Assembly (NCBI GenBank): GCA_016282095.1
Contig: JAEEJW010000163.1
Span: 1-37,914 of the forward strand
DNA from: Ruminiclostridium sp.
GTDB lineage: Bacteria > Bacillota > Clostridia > Oscillospirales > Ruminococcaceae
Length of the DNA: 37,914 nucleotides
Direction of reading: 5' to 3'
How positions within the stretch are numbered: the first letter of the stretch is position 1; each line of letters begins with the position of its first letter. The notes below the pieces were generated by a model, which had not been told where the DNA came from, searched no databases, and saw only the letters and a list, made by a program, of their open reading frames with translations. The translations under genes and the position numbers were made by a program. This document shows positions 9,001-15,955 of the stretch, one piece after another.

Positions 9001-10664
9001 TGACGGAAATCGCCCTCTCCGAGAGAGTAGGTGACATTATCGGTGTACCTGATGTCCGCTGTATTATAGGAATCGAAGAGTATCTTCACGACTTCGGTGC
9101 GGATACGCTCGGCTTCCTTCTCGTCGAAGGTAAGGTCTGCCGGCTTTTCTTCTTCTTCCTTTATCTCTTCCTCGCTGATGCCGAGAGCCTTTTCGATATC
9201 GCTCTTCTGCACGCGCAGAGTGCGTTCGGATATGCCCGGGATCGCCAGTATGATATCGCCGGACTCCTCCGCGTAGACTTCGACAGTCGCCAGTGCGCCG
9301 TCCTTGTCCGCAATAGTGAACGCTAATCTGTCGGTAGCTCCGTTGGACATTGAGGAGCCGAATTTCAGCTCATTTATCTTCTTGAGTATATCGCTTACCG
9401 CGCCTGTGTTCAGCTCGGAAAGCAGACTGCCCGGCTCTATCGAAGCGCCGAATGTGGTCGTGACGGTGCTGTTCTCCGGAACCGCGGAGAAGATCTCCTT
9501 GATAAACTCTCTGTAATCGCCGCCCTTGAAAAGGTTCGCGGTCATATTCTTTAACAGAGGATTTACCGAGGATACGGGGGAATCACCGTAGCTGCCGGAA
9601 TCTTCCGAACTGTCGGAGCTGACGGACTTGGATGACACCATGGCCGCCATACCGGAATCCGCAGCCATGGACATAACGGTGTTCATCGCCTTGTTGTTTT
9701 CCGATTCGTTTCCGGCGGGTTTCAGAGCCGCCTTGGTTATCATGCCGGCATAGCCTGCGTCGCCCATCATGGCTCTGGTTATCTTATCGTGGAATCCGAA
9801 GTATCCGACACCCACGCCGCCCGCAACTACCGCCGCGGCAGTTACGCCCGCGATAAGGCCGGCCTTGCCCTTCTTTTTCTTCACGGGAGCTGCCGGAGCC
9901 TCTCCGGGCATGGGCAGGGGATTTTCGGGGAACGACTGGGCGGGCATGGGAGCCGCCGTCTGATTATTAAAAGGCTGTGCTTCTTCCTGAACCGGGGCAG
10001 CGACCTGCTCATATACGGGCTGTGCAACTTCCTGAACCGGGGCAGCGACCTGCTCATATACGGACTGTGCCGCTTCCTGAACCGGAGCAGCCACCTGCTC
10101 ATATACAGGCTGTGCCGCTTCATGAACCGGGGCAGCGACCTGCTCATATACAGGCTGTGTCGCTTCCTGAACCGGAGCAGCGACCTGCTCATATACGGGC
10201 TGTGCAGCTTCCTGAACGGGAGCAGCGACCTGCTCATATACGGGCTGTGCCGCTTCCTGAACCGGGGCAGTGACCTGCTCATATACGGGCTGTGCAACTT
10301 CCTGAACCGGGGCAGCTACCTGCTCATATACGGGCTGTGCAACTTCCTGAACCGGGGCAGCGACCTGCTCATATACGGGCTGTACTGCTTCCTGAACCGG
10401 GGCAGCGACCTGCTCATATACAGGCTGTACTGCTTCCTGAACCGGAGCCGCCACCTGCTCATATACGGGCTGTACCGCTTCCTGAACCGGAGCCGCCACC
10501 TGCTCATATACGGGCTGTGCCGCTTCCTGAACCGGGGCAGCGACCTGCTCGGTCACTTGCTGTATGGTCTCCTGCGCGGGGGCGGGAGCTGCGAGTCTGG
10601 AACCGCAGTTGGGACAGAATAAAGCTCCGTCTTCAGCTTTGGTGCCGCAATTTCCACAGAACAT
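6015..10664 (-). CDS. giant zinc-ribbon, repeat-bearing membrane protein of unknown function
   Basis: The 1549-residue protein has an unusual layout. Residues 1-24 form a zinc ribbon (C3, C6, C17, C20; FCGNCG and FCPNCG). Residues about 50-229 hold twelve copies of a 15-residue unit (QPVYEQVAAPVQEAA, with V/A/T/E changes at the ends), after a degenerate lead-in. A basic patch (PVKKKKGK) precedes one transmembrane helix at about 269-291. The remaining roughly 1250 residues are predicted to lie outside the cell. They begin with a Ser-rich linker and contain an EEEIKEEEEKP acidic stretch and several beta-rich blocks near the C-terminus (for example DIVGRWTGMVG). With no signal peptide, a type II topology (zinc ribbon inside, bulk outside) is inferred. 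No enzyme motif is evident. The ATG at 10662-10664 follows a good Shine-Dalgarno (AGAAAGGAAA) and a near-consensus promoter. Confidence 0.85.
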   Translation of the reverse strand: MFCGNCGTKAEDGALFCPNCGSRLAAPAPAQETIQQVTEQVAAPVQEAAQPVYEQVAAPVQEAVQPVYEQVAAPVQEAVQPVYEQVAAPVQEAVQPVYEQVAAPVQEVAQPVYEQVAAPVQEVAQPVYEQVTAPVQEAAQPVYEQVAAPVQEAAQPVYEQVAAPVQEATQPVYEQVAAPVHEAAQPVYEQVAAPVQEAAQSVYEQVAAPVQEVAQPVYEQVAAPVQEEAQPFNNQTAAPMPAQSFPENPLPMPGEAPAAPVKKKKGKAGLIAGVTAAAVVAGGVGVGYFGFHDKITRAMMGDAGYAGMITKAALKPAGNESENNKAMNTVMSMAADSGMAAMVSSKSVSSDSSEDSGSYGDSPVSSVNPLLKNMTANLFKGGDYREFIKEIFSAVPENSTVTTTFGASIEPGSLLSELNTGAVSDILKKINELKFGSSMSNGATDRLAFTIADKDGALATVEVYAEESGDIILAIPGISERTLRVQKSDIEKALGISEEEIKEEEEKPADLTFDEKEAERIRTEVVKILFDSYNTADIRYTDNVTYSLGEGDFRQEAKGTEVSITLTSEQLDDVLKKIFSFMQNDAYLISYAKDKFDVAEEDYKKIFNADIKMRTSITLHHLVDVHNNVLASGYTLAPDSAADRIDVKVIGTKAANTEFVYTDKNGKNARVSIFNSTKDDGKNGTMLISAKMDANDMELAVKVNYSNVGKAQWLGRDISVGSYSITLADPDKFFDSLKKSSGSGPELPDIYNDNMSNSFAGDMMLEDSGITNGMDSDKFINELKKIEIAFSTEVNGDKLDSRFSISAGEIGSVKFSLDNVKTGDTFTAPDKSRDIDLESEADKNQFFEDITGWAQNTITRLGVENLIGQIGGPGPEPVDPGAAAKKSHYAAYDEYSSDFYADTCASMISDGLADTVKNAVKNGCDSGVIRLYYDDGVLNVLDDAGVSGITYTDSSFDSVYAEVRFDSRVSDGIAGVFVALTDDYYDLPLKTPDIFCYIDGVFPWDDEDAIYGNEVGDFICSSYPRLMQGESYTTELPAKQKSVEELNGIAADIASAASRKLGSSGKLTYSSNELNGKLIFIIASDGNGKWTAVTDENERGFRGFAEGFADMAGTFISASDQSDLEAGVYFYNGKFVGTLVLPAGTYLEQGKGGLPTAEDFSNGSFFGWYALEENDYVPTAGYTLDEGSRTVHVGSYCEATKSELKWGDGSTDAPVADGSMSGTWPVVDQYGEFLVEDLVPSEVNMTAIIDDSSEPGNISLTADGDVFRTFYFNKSIYFEGEYDVYPSLMAAEEESDLIGSIWAEHDGTLVLCLIDGDKYTYYILDRGGNVTAGGIGDMPFGEVKENPEISDIVGRWTGMVGSEEITFAVSSNGIMTVDGSLSYSFINPKAGGFDAISSEMEDLGDLLYSAETDQIKVIDQTDNDTESTFIRTESPFTVGYMGDWVLYSVNGTTMEDIAKKSNRKVEDITSYMTISEYDILLSNAEGTQVLVISAFDDAYYVENAGDNLMETGAYNATDDTLVVTQTELTDDGKIPDGAESIILEFRRSL
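9978..10517 (-). repeat. twelve 45-bp tandem coding repeats
   Basis: Twelve in-frame 45-bp units encode QPVYEQVAAPVQEAA-type repeats between the zinc ribbon and the membrane helix of the 1549-residue protein. Copies are nearly identical in DNA, differing mainly at third positions and at the last two or three codons of each unit. Degenerate copies flank the array on both sides. The multiple-of-three period keeps other frames open as well. Confidence 0.95.
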
Positions 10665-10723
10665 AATAATTTCCTTTCTCCGTTACCGGTCATAGATCGG
10701 TGATTAACAAATTACCACATTAC

Positions 10724-10752
10724 AGTATAGCATCAAAACGCCGAAAAGTCAA
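10724..10752 (-). promoter_or_regulatory. sigma-A promoter for the zinc-ribbon repeat protein
   Basis: On the minus strand, TTGACT (10747-10752) and TATACT (10724-10729) are separated by exactly 17 bases, about 60 bases before the ATG at 10664. The match to the vegetative consensus is strong. It probably also drives nnr. Confidence 0.8.
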
Positions 10753-10876
10753 GCTATAGCGGCTCGTTTCATCATATTGCACGGTTTTCATGGCAGATAT
10801 TGTCAAAATGCTTTTTATCCAAAACAAAAAAATCTGTTTTTTGTACAAAAAGCCTATGTTAAAAGTTGAAAAAAAG

Positions 10877-10885
10877 TGCTATAAT
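10877..10885 (+). promoter_or_regulatory. extended -10 promoter for the CarD-like gene
   Basis: TGCTATAAT is a perfect extended -10 element. No good -35 lies 16-18 bases upstream, which extended -10 promoters tolerate. It lies about 50 bases before the chosen ATG, in an AT-rich stretch. Confidence 0.7.
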
Positions 10886-10937
10886 AAATAATAACAGAAG
10901 TATAAACAATGCTGCCCGTAGAATGGAGGAATCAAAA

Positions 10938-11447
10938 ATGAATGCGGCGAACTTTTCGGTGAATGATTATGTGGTGTACAAAGGGGTAGGCGTTTGCCGC
11001 GTTGAGGCGGTAGAGAACAAGACGTTCGACGGGCGCAGCTATGAGGATTACCTGAAGCTGGTGCCGCTGGGAGCAGCGTCGTCTTCCTATTTCGTCCCTG
11101 TCGGGTGCGCGGACGCAAGGCTCCGCAAGCCGATGACGGCGGAGGAGGTAAACGCGGCTATCGACAGCTCGTCCGACACGGAGATAAGCCTGACCGCGAA
11201 CACAAGAATACGCCGTTCGGAGATCGACACTATACTTAAAGAGGGCGACTGCACGCATATCATCTCACTGATAAAATCCATATACACCCACACGCAGAAC
11301 TGCCGCAGCACCGGCAAGAAGGTGCTGGTATCCGACGAGAACGCGCTCCGGGCGGCAGAGAATATGATATATCCGGAATTTTCGTTCGTGCTGGGCATAG
11401 ACGAAAGAGAAGTCGCGGGGTATATCGGTGAACGGTTAAGCAGATAA
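10938..11447 (+). CDS. CarD family transcriptional regulator
   Basis: The 169-residue product starts with a CarD/CdnL RNA-polymerase-interacting domain (MNAANFSVNDYVVYKGVGVC, then KTFDGRSYEDYLKLVPL and SSYFVPV), followed by a helical C-terminal part that includes IRRSEIDTILKEGD. Such proteins bind the RNAP beta subunit and stabilise open complexes at promoters. The ATG at 10938 is preferred over an in-frame ATG at 10866 because GGAGGA (10925-10930) sits 7 bases upstream and the longer reading would begin before the extended -10 promoter. The gene stands alone between its promoter and a bidirectional terminator. Confidence 0.88.
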   Translation: MNAANFSVNDYVVYKGVGVCRVEAVENKTFDGRSYEDYLKLVPLGAASSSYFVPVGCADARLRKPMTAEEVNAAIDSSSDTEISLTANTRIRRSEIDTILKEGDCTHIISLIKSIYTHTQNCRSTGKKVLVSDENALRAAENMIYPEFSFVLGIDEREVAGYIGERLSR

Positions 11448-11453
11448 AAACGG

Positions 11454-11488
11454 ACTGCTCCTTTATCACAAAGGAGCAGTTCTTTTTT
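11454..11488. terminator. bidirectional intrinsic terminator
   Basis: ACTGCTCCTTT (11454-11464) pairs with AAAGGAGCAGT (11470-11480) around a 5-base loop, followed on the plus strand by TCTTTTTT. On the minus strand the hairpin is followed by CCGTTTTT. It serves the CarD gene on one side and the small membrane protein gene on the other. Confidence 0.9.
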
Positions 11489-11506
11489 ATAGAAGGCATA
11501 GCGCTC

Positions 11507-11920
11507 TCAATCACACCTGTCGAAGGCAGAGCGGAAGATATTCTCCAGCAGAACGGCAGGCAGGGACAGCCCCGTCCAGAGCGCGCAGAACCGCGGAGAG
11601 ACCTGCCCCATGAGATTGCAGGGCAGATTGCTGTAATCCCAGACCCGAAGCCCCAGCCAGACATTGAGTATCATTCCGCAGGCAAATTCCGCCAGCGTGA
11701 TGAAAAGCCCGCCGAGAAGCACCTGCGCCCACAGCGGAGGCGTGCGCCTGTAAAAGCTGTCGAAGCCGCCTATCCACACAAGGCACAGTCCTCCCAGTAC
11801 GAACATTGACGGGTGAGTGTGGCCGCGGTAGGCTGTCTCCATGAGCCCGTATATAAATCCTCCCGCAAGGAATATCACAAACACGCGGAACAGCTCCGCG
11901 CCGAAACTGTCTCTGCTCAC
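11507..11920 (-). CDS. small multi-pass membrane protein, putative ABC transporter type IV (CmpB-like) family
   Basis: The 137-residue product has about four hydrophobic helices (roughly residues 8-26, 38-54, 64-86 and 108-126). It contains the WDYSNLPCNLMGQ motif typical of the family annotated as putative ABC-transporter type IV, usually a short integral membrane protein of unknown role. Assignment rests on that motif and the hydrophobic pattern. The start is a GTG at 11918-11920 with GGAGGT (about 11927-11932) upstream. It is divergent from the carboxypeptidase gene and convergent with the CarD gene. Confidence 0.75.
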   Translation of the reverse strand: MSRDSFGAELFRVFVIFLAGGFIYGLMETAYRGHTHPSMFVLGGLCLVWIGGFDSFYRRTPPLWAQVLLGGLFITLAEFACGMILNVWLGLRVWDYSNLPCNLMGQVSPRFCALWTGLSLPAVLLENIFRSAFDRCD

Positions 11921-11967
11921 CTGCCCACCTCCAATGCTCCACGACCCATATTGTGGGCATTATTCAG

Positions 11968-11989
11968 GTAAAATATTCATATATTTTAC
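11968..11989. promoter_or_regulatory. perfect AT-rich dyad upstream of the carboxypeptidase gene
   Basis: GTAAAATAT and ATATTTTAC (11968-11976 and 11981-11989) are perfect inverted copies around a TCAT spacer, ending a few bases before the ribosome site of the D,D-carboxypeptidase gene. It could be an operator in the divergent promoter region or an mRNA hairpin. No clear promoter hexamers could be assigned. Confidence 0.4.
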
Positions 11990-12006
11990 GGACAGGAGGT
12001 GCGGAA

Positions 12007-13170
12007 ATGAAAATAAAGCACATCATATCCGGCGTACTTGCCGCGGCTGCCGCGCTGATGTTTCCCTGCGGAGCCTCGGGTTCCGGCAGGACCGTTACTG
12101 CGGACATCTGCTCCGCGAAAGCCGCGGTGCTGGTGGAAAGCTCCACGGGGAAGGCGCTCTGCGGCTTCAACGAGAATCTGCGGCTGCCGATAGCGTCGGT
12201 GACGAAGATAATGACCCTGCTCATAGCGGCGGAAAGAATAGACGACAACAAGCTGAGCTTCACCGATACGGCAGTATGCTCCCCCCACGCCAGCAGCATG
12301 GACGGCTCTGTGATATGGCTGGAAACCGGCGAAGAGATGTCCGTGGGCGACCTTATAAAATCCGTGGTCATAGCGTCGGCCAACGATGCCTGTGTGATGC
12401 TGGCGGAGCACATCGCAGGCAGCGAGGAGAAGTTCGTTGCGGAGATGAACGCCCATGCGGAAAAGCTGGGAATGACGGATACCCACTTTGTCAACTGTGT
12501 GGGATACGACGACAAGGAGCATTACAGCAGCGCCCGCGACGTAGCCGTCATGGCTGCGGAGCTGCGGAAGTACAACTATTTCGACGATTTCCTGATGACC
12601 CGCCTTGACAGCGTCCGCACCGGAACAAAACGCGAGACGCAGCTCCTAAACACCAACAAGCTCATAACCTCGTACAGCGGCATCACGGGGCTCAAAACCG
12701 GAACCACCGACGGCGCGGGCTGCTGCTTCGCGGCAACGGCAAAGCGCGGCAACATGGAGCTGACCGCGGTAGTGCTGGGCTGCGCTTCGGACGAGGACAG
12801 ATTCACCGCAGCGAAGAACCTGCTCGATCTGGGGTTCGGGAACTACGAACGCGTAACTCCGCGCCCCGATGTGGCGGAGCTCACCGAGATACCCGTTGAG
12901 GGCGGCGTTAAGAGCGGCGCAGACACCCGCTTCTCGGAGATACCGGAAATGATACTCGAAAAAGGCAGCGGCTCCCGGATAAAGTACCATTACAGCCGCA
13001 CAGCCTCAATTGCCGCCCCGGTGAAAAAGGGGCAGGTGCTGGGCTACGTCACCATGACAGTGGACGATGAGGTCATCGGCACCGGAAAGATAGTTGCCGC
13101 CGAAGCCGTCGACAGGCTGGACTTCGGGAAATGCCTCGGCTACATACTCGAAGCGTTCTTCGGGATATAG
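12007..13170 (+). CDS. D-alanyl-D-alanine carboxypeptidase (peptidase S11, PBP5 family)
   Basis: The 387-residue secreted enzyme trims the terminal D-Ala from peptidoglycan stem peptides. All three active-site motifs are present: S64-V-T-K67 (nucleophile and lysine), S124-A-N126, and K230-T-G. A signal peptide covers about residues 1-27, and a C-terminal beta-rich PBP5-like domain (about 280-360) precedes a short amphipathic tail (CLGYILEAFFGI) that may attach it to the membrane. The ATG at 12007 is chosen for its AGGAGGT (11994-12000) and because the signal peptide begins there. An in-frame start at 11953 would add a non-signal-like extension. It resembles DacF/DacB, but the paralogue cannot be named from sequence alone. 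The gene is single and convergent with glgP. Confidence 0.93.
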   Translation: MKIKHIISGVLAAAAALMFPCGASGSGRTVTADICSAKAAVLVESSTGKALCGFNENLRLPIASVTKIMTLLIAAERIDDNKLSFTDTAVCSPHASSMDGSVIWLETGEEMSVGDLIKSVVIASANDACVMLAEHIAGSEEKFVAEMNAHAEKLGMTDTHFVNCVGYDDKEHYSSARDVAVMAAELRKYNYFDDFLMTRLDSVRTGTKRETQLLNTNKLITSYSGITGLKTGTTDGAGCCFAATAKRGNMELTAVVLGCASDEDRFTAAKNLLDLGFGNYERVTPRPDVAELTEIPVEGGVKSGADTRFSEIPEMILEKGSGSRIKYHYSRTASIAAPVKKGQVLGYVTMTVDDEVIGTGKIVAAEAVDRLDFGKCLGYILEAFFGI

Positions 13171-13184
13171 TGGTCGAGTTAGAA

Positions 13185-13257
13185 GAGAGTCGCTTGCGCT
13201 CGAGTGGGCAGAGAGTCGCTTGCGCTTGAGTGTTTGAGAGTCGCTTGCGCTTGAGTG
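13185..13257. repeat. three short tandem repeats after the carboxypeptidase stop
   Basis: Three copies of GAGAGTCGCTTGCGCTYGAGTG begin at 13185, 13211 and 13236 (periods 26 and 25), with divergent filler between them. The first copy starts 14 bases after the stop codon. The core (GTCGCTTGCGCTYGAG) is closely related to the repeats at 37856-37911. Confidence 0.85.
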
Positions 13258-13269
13258 CCTCCGGCGGCC

Positions 13270-13492
13270 AACCCCTTTAAAAAGGTGTTGGATCCCTAAA
13301 CAAATCGCTTCGCCTTGCAGATTCGTCCATAAGTACGCCTTTTCAAAGTAAAGGAACTGCAAACATAAAATAACTGCCCCTTTCCGGAGCAGTTATTTCA
13401 TTCAGGTATATAAGACTTACAAAAGGCGCATTACCGTTCTCCGCTGCAAGGCGAAGCGTTTTAAGTTTAGGCCAAGCCCTTTTCAAAGGGCG
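13270..13492. repeat. long imperfect palindrome (MITE-like) between convergent genes
   Basis: This fills most of the 337-base gene-free stretch 13171-13507. Matching inverted blocks share one centre near 13382: CCTTT-rich hairpins at about 13270-13290 and 13473-13492, CCTAAAC at 13295-13301 with GTTTAGG at 13465-13471, CGCTTCGCCTTGCAG at 13306-13320 with its exact complement at 13444-13458, and CGCCTTTT at 13336-13343 with AAAAGGCG at 13421-13428. The centre is itself the hairpin at 13369-13397. No open reading frame of note lies inside. It may be a non-autonomous element or an expanded terminator. Confidence 0.7.
13369..13397. terminator. terminator-like hairpin between the carboxypeptidase gene and glgP
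   Basis: AATAACTGC (13369-13377) pairs with GCAGTTATT (13389-13397). On the minus strand the stem is followed by TTATG-type T-rich bases, and on the plus strand by TCATTC. It lies between two convergent genes and at the centre of the long palindrome, so it may serve both directions. Confidence 0.55.
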
Positions 13493-13507
13493 TCATACTC
13501 GTTTGTC

Positions 13508-15883
13508 TTACTTGATATCTACTTTCTGTATCTTCCAGATCTCCTTCGCGTAATCCGCGATAGTTCTGTCAGAGCTGAACTTGCCTGCGCAGGCCATATT
13601 CATCCAGCACTTCTTGGTGAACGCAAACCTGTCGGTGTAGTCCTTGTTGAGCTTCAGCTTCGCCTTGACGTAGCTGTCCAGATCGCCGATGAGATGATAA
13701 TTGTCGGCTCTGTGCCAGTGTGCGCCGTCCATCAGCGAGAAGTACAGCTCGCGGAAGTCGCCGCTGCCGCCGTCGCTTACGGTGCCGTCGATCAGACTGC
13801 GGATAACTCTGCCGATCTTCGGATCCTTCTCCACCGCAAATCTCGGGTCGTAGATCTTCATTATGCTCTCGAGTTCCTCGACTGTGGCGCCGAAGATGTA
13901 GTTGTTCTCCTTGCCCGCTTCCTGCACTATCTCAACATTCGCGCCGTCCAGCGTGCCGAGTGTGACGGTGCCGTTGAGCATGAGCTTCATATTGCCCGTG
14001 CCGCTGGCCTCGGTGCCGGCAGTGGATATCTGCTCGGAAACATCAGCCGCCGTAACGAGCTTCTCGGCGTAGGAAACGCGGTAGTTCTGCACGAATACGA
14101 CTTTCAGCAGGTCGCGGGTGTCGGGATCCTCGTTCACTATGCGTCCGATCTCGTTGATATACTTGATTATAGCCTTTGCGCGGCGGTAGCCGGGTGCGGA
14201 CTTCGCGCCGAAGATGAATGTCATCGGGTAGAAGTTCTTTATCGAACCGTCCTTGATGCCGTAGTAGATGTAGAGTATGCCGAAGGCGTTGAGAAGCTGG
14301 CGCTTGTATTCATGCAGGCGCTTGATCTGTATATCGAAGATGCTGTCGGGATTGATCTCGATGCCCTCATGCTCCTTGATATAAGCGGCAAGCTGTACCT
14401 TCTTCTCATGCTTGATATCCATGAAGCGCTGAAGCTCGTGCTTGTCGTCCGCGAACCATTTGAGCTTCTGGAGCTGTTCGAGGTCGGTCATCCACTCGGT
14501 GCCCTTGTTGAGTTCGTTTATCAGCGCGGAGAGCTCCTTGTTGCAGAGCGCGAGCCAGCGGCGCGGTGTGATGCCGTTGGTCTTGTTCTGGAACTTCTTC
14601 GGATAGAGCGCGTACCATTCCTTGAGAGCGTCGTTTTTCAGTATCTCGGTGTGTATCTCCGCGACACCGTTGACGTAGGTGGAGCAGTAGATAGCCATTC
14701 TCGCCATGTGGATAAGGTCGCCGGCAACTATCTTCATGGGGTCGATCTCATTCTTGAACTTGCCGGCTTTGTAAAGCTCGCCGATGAACGCTTCGTTTAT
14801 CTGGAGGATTATCTCGTAGATGCGCGGAACGACTTCCTTGATGATGTCGGCGCTCCACTTTTCGAGAGCTTCCGCCATAATGGTGTGGTTGGTGTAGTTG
14901 AAGGTCTTCTTCGCGATCTCAAGAGCGTCGAAGAAATCGAAGCCCTCTTCGTCCACAAGAACTCTTATAAGCTCGGGAACCGCGATAACAGGGTGTGTAT
15001 CGTTGAGCTGTATCGTGATCTTTTCGTAGAACTTCTTCATATCGCCGCCGTTCTTCTTGTACTTGCGGACGATATCGCGGACGGAAGCCGCGGAGAAGAA
15101 GTATTCCTGCTTCAGGCGGAGTATCTTGCCCTCGCGGGTATCGTCGTTCGGGTAGAGAACGCGGGAGATATCCTCGGCCATTCTCTGCTCGCGGCAGGCT
15201 TCGTCATACTTCTGCGCGTTGAACAGGTCGAAGTCGAACTCCTTCAGGGGCTCGGACTGCCACAGGCGCAGAGTGCTGATATGGTCGGTGCCGTAAGCCA
15301 CTACCGGCATATCGTAAGGCACGGCGCGCACGGTCTGGTCGCCGTATTCGATGAGAACTGCATCGGCGTTGCAGCGCTTGCTCCACGGGTCGCCGTACTT
15401 TGTCCAGTCGTCGGCTTCCTCGCACTGGAAACCGTCCTTTATAGTCTGCTTGAAAAGACCGTACTTGTAGCGTATTCCGTAGCCGTCCAGAGGCAGGTCG
15501 AGCGTAGCCGCGCTGTCGAGGAAGCAGGCGGCAAGTCTTCCGAGGCCGCCGTTTCCGAGAGCCGCGTCCTCGATCTCTTCAAGGTCGGCAAGCTCAACGC
15601 CGGCTTCTTTGAGAGCGGCGGCTACTTCCTCCTCGATGCCGAGGCACATCAGGTTATTAAATACAGCCCTGCCCACGAGGAACTCCATTGAGAAATAGCA
15701 GGCGCGGCGGGTCTCAAGATGCGCCTTTCTGCTCTTTGCCCAGTTTCCGGATATCGAGCGCATGACAACGGAAGATACCGCGTAATGTATCTGCTGCGGA
15801 GTCGCCTCCGACGCCTCAACACCGTATTCCTCTGCGATAATGTCTTTGAACTGCTTTAAAAATTCTTCTTTATTGAACACCAT
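13508..15883 (-). CDS. glgP: glycogen/starch/alpha-glucan phosphorylase
   Basis: This GT35-family cytosolic enzyme releases glucose-1-phosphate from alpha-1,4-glucans using pyridoxal phosphate. The diagnostic PLP site is present (GTGNMKLMLNGTVTLG, Schiff-base lysine K633). Other family blocks are visible, such as NDTHP, ALGNGGLGRLAACF and KRLHEYKRQLLN. The 791 residues match bacterial family members without the long plant-type insertion. The ATG at 15883 follows GAAAGGAAA, and a good promoter lies 35-60 bases upstream. No glycogen synthesis genes are adjacent, so it appears to be transcribed alone. Confidence 0.97.
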   Translation of the reverse strand: MVFNKEEFLKQFKDIIAEEYGVEASEATPQQIHYAVSSVVMRSISGNWAKSRKAHLETRRACYFSMEFLVGRAVFNNLMCLGIEEEVAAALKEAGVELADLEEIEDAALGNGGLGRLAACFLDSAATLDLPLDGYGIRYKYGLFKQTIKDGFQCEEADDWTKYGDPWSKRCNADAVLIEYGDQTVRAVPYDMPVVAYGTDHISTLRLWQSEPLKEFDFDLFNAQKYDEACREQRMAEDISRVLYPNDDTREGKILRLKQEYFFSAASVRDIVRKYKKNGGDMKKFYEKITIQLNDTHPVIAVPELIRVLVDEEGFDFFDALEIAKKTFNYTNHTIMAEALEKWSADIIKEVVPRIYEIILQINEAFIGELYKAGKFKNEIDPMKIVAGDLIHMARMAIYCSTYVNGVAEIHTEILKNDALKEWYALYPKKFQNKTNGITPRRWLALCNKELSALINELNKGTEWMTDLEQLQKLKWFADDKHELQRFMDIKHEKKVQLAAYIKEHEGIEINPDSIFDIQIKRLHEYKRQLLNAFGILYIYYGIKDGSIKNFYPMTFIFGAKSAPGYRRAKAIIKYINEIGRIVNEDPDTRDLLKVVFVQNYRVSYAEKLVTAADVSEQISTAGTEASGTGNMKLMLNGTVTLGTLDGANVEIVQEAGKENNYIFGATVEELESIMKIYDPRFAVEKDPKIGRVIRSLIDGTVSDGGSGDFRELYFSLMDGAHWHRADNYHLIGDLDSYVKAKLKLNKDYTDRFAFTKKCWMNMACAGKFSSDRTIADYAKEIWKIQKVDIK

Positions 15884-15916
15884 ATTCCGGGTTTCCTTTC
15901 ATAACAAGTTTCATAC

Positions 15917-15945
15917 ATTATACCACAAATCCGACAAAAAAGCAA
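15917..15945 (-). promoter_or_regulatory. sigma-A promoter for glgP
   Basis: TTGCTT (15940-15945) and TATAAT (15917-15922) on the minus strand are spaced by 17 bases. The -35 lies only about 10 bases beyond the bioY stop, and no strong terminator separates bioY from this promoter, so some read-through into glgP is possible. Confidence 0.75.
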
Positions 15946-15955
15946 GAGTTTTTTC

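Noticed and set aside
6750-9326. An 858-codon open frame on the plus strand opposite the zinc-ribbon protein gene
   Set aside because: It is antisense to a well-supported gene with promoter and ribosome site, has no recognisable domain or good start signal, and has atypical composition. High GC leaves long shadow frames.
9789-10622. A 277-codon open frame on the plus strand across the repeat array, and other open frames there
   Set aside because: A 45-bp tandem repeat keeps any stop-free frame open along its length. The frames lack ribosome sites and show only repeated low-complexity peptides.
13185-13257. Possible CRISPR array
   Set aside because: Units are only about 20 bases with 3-6 bases between copies, so there are no spacers of useful size, and no cas genes are present.
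13694-15691. A 665-codon open frame on the plus strand opposite glgP
   Set aside because: glgP on the minus strand is certain from its PLP site and full-length family match. The antisense frame resembles no protein.
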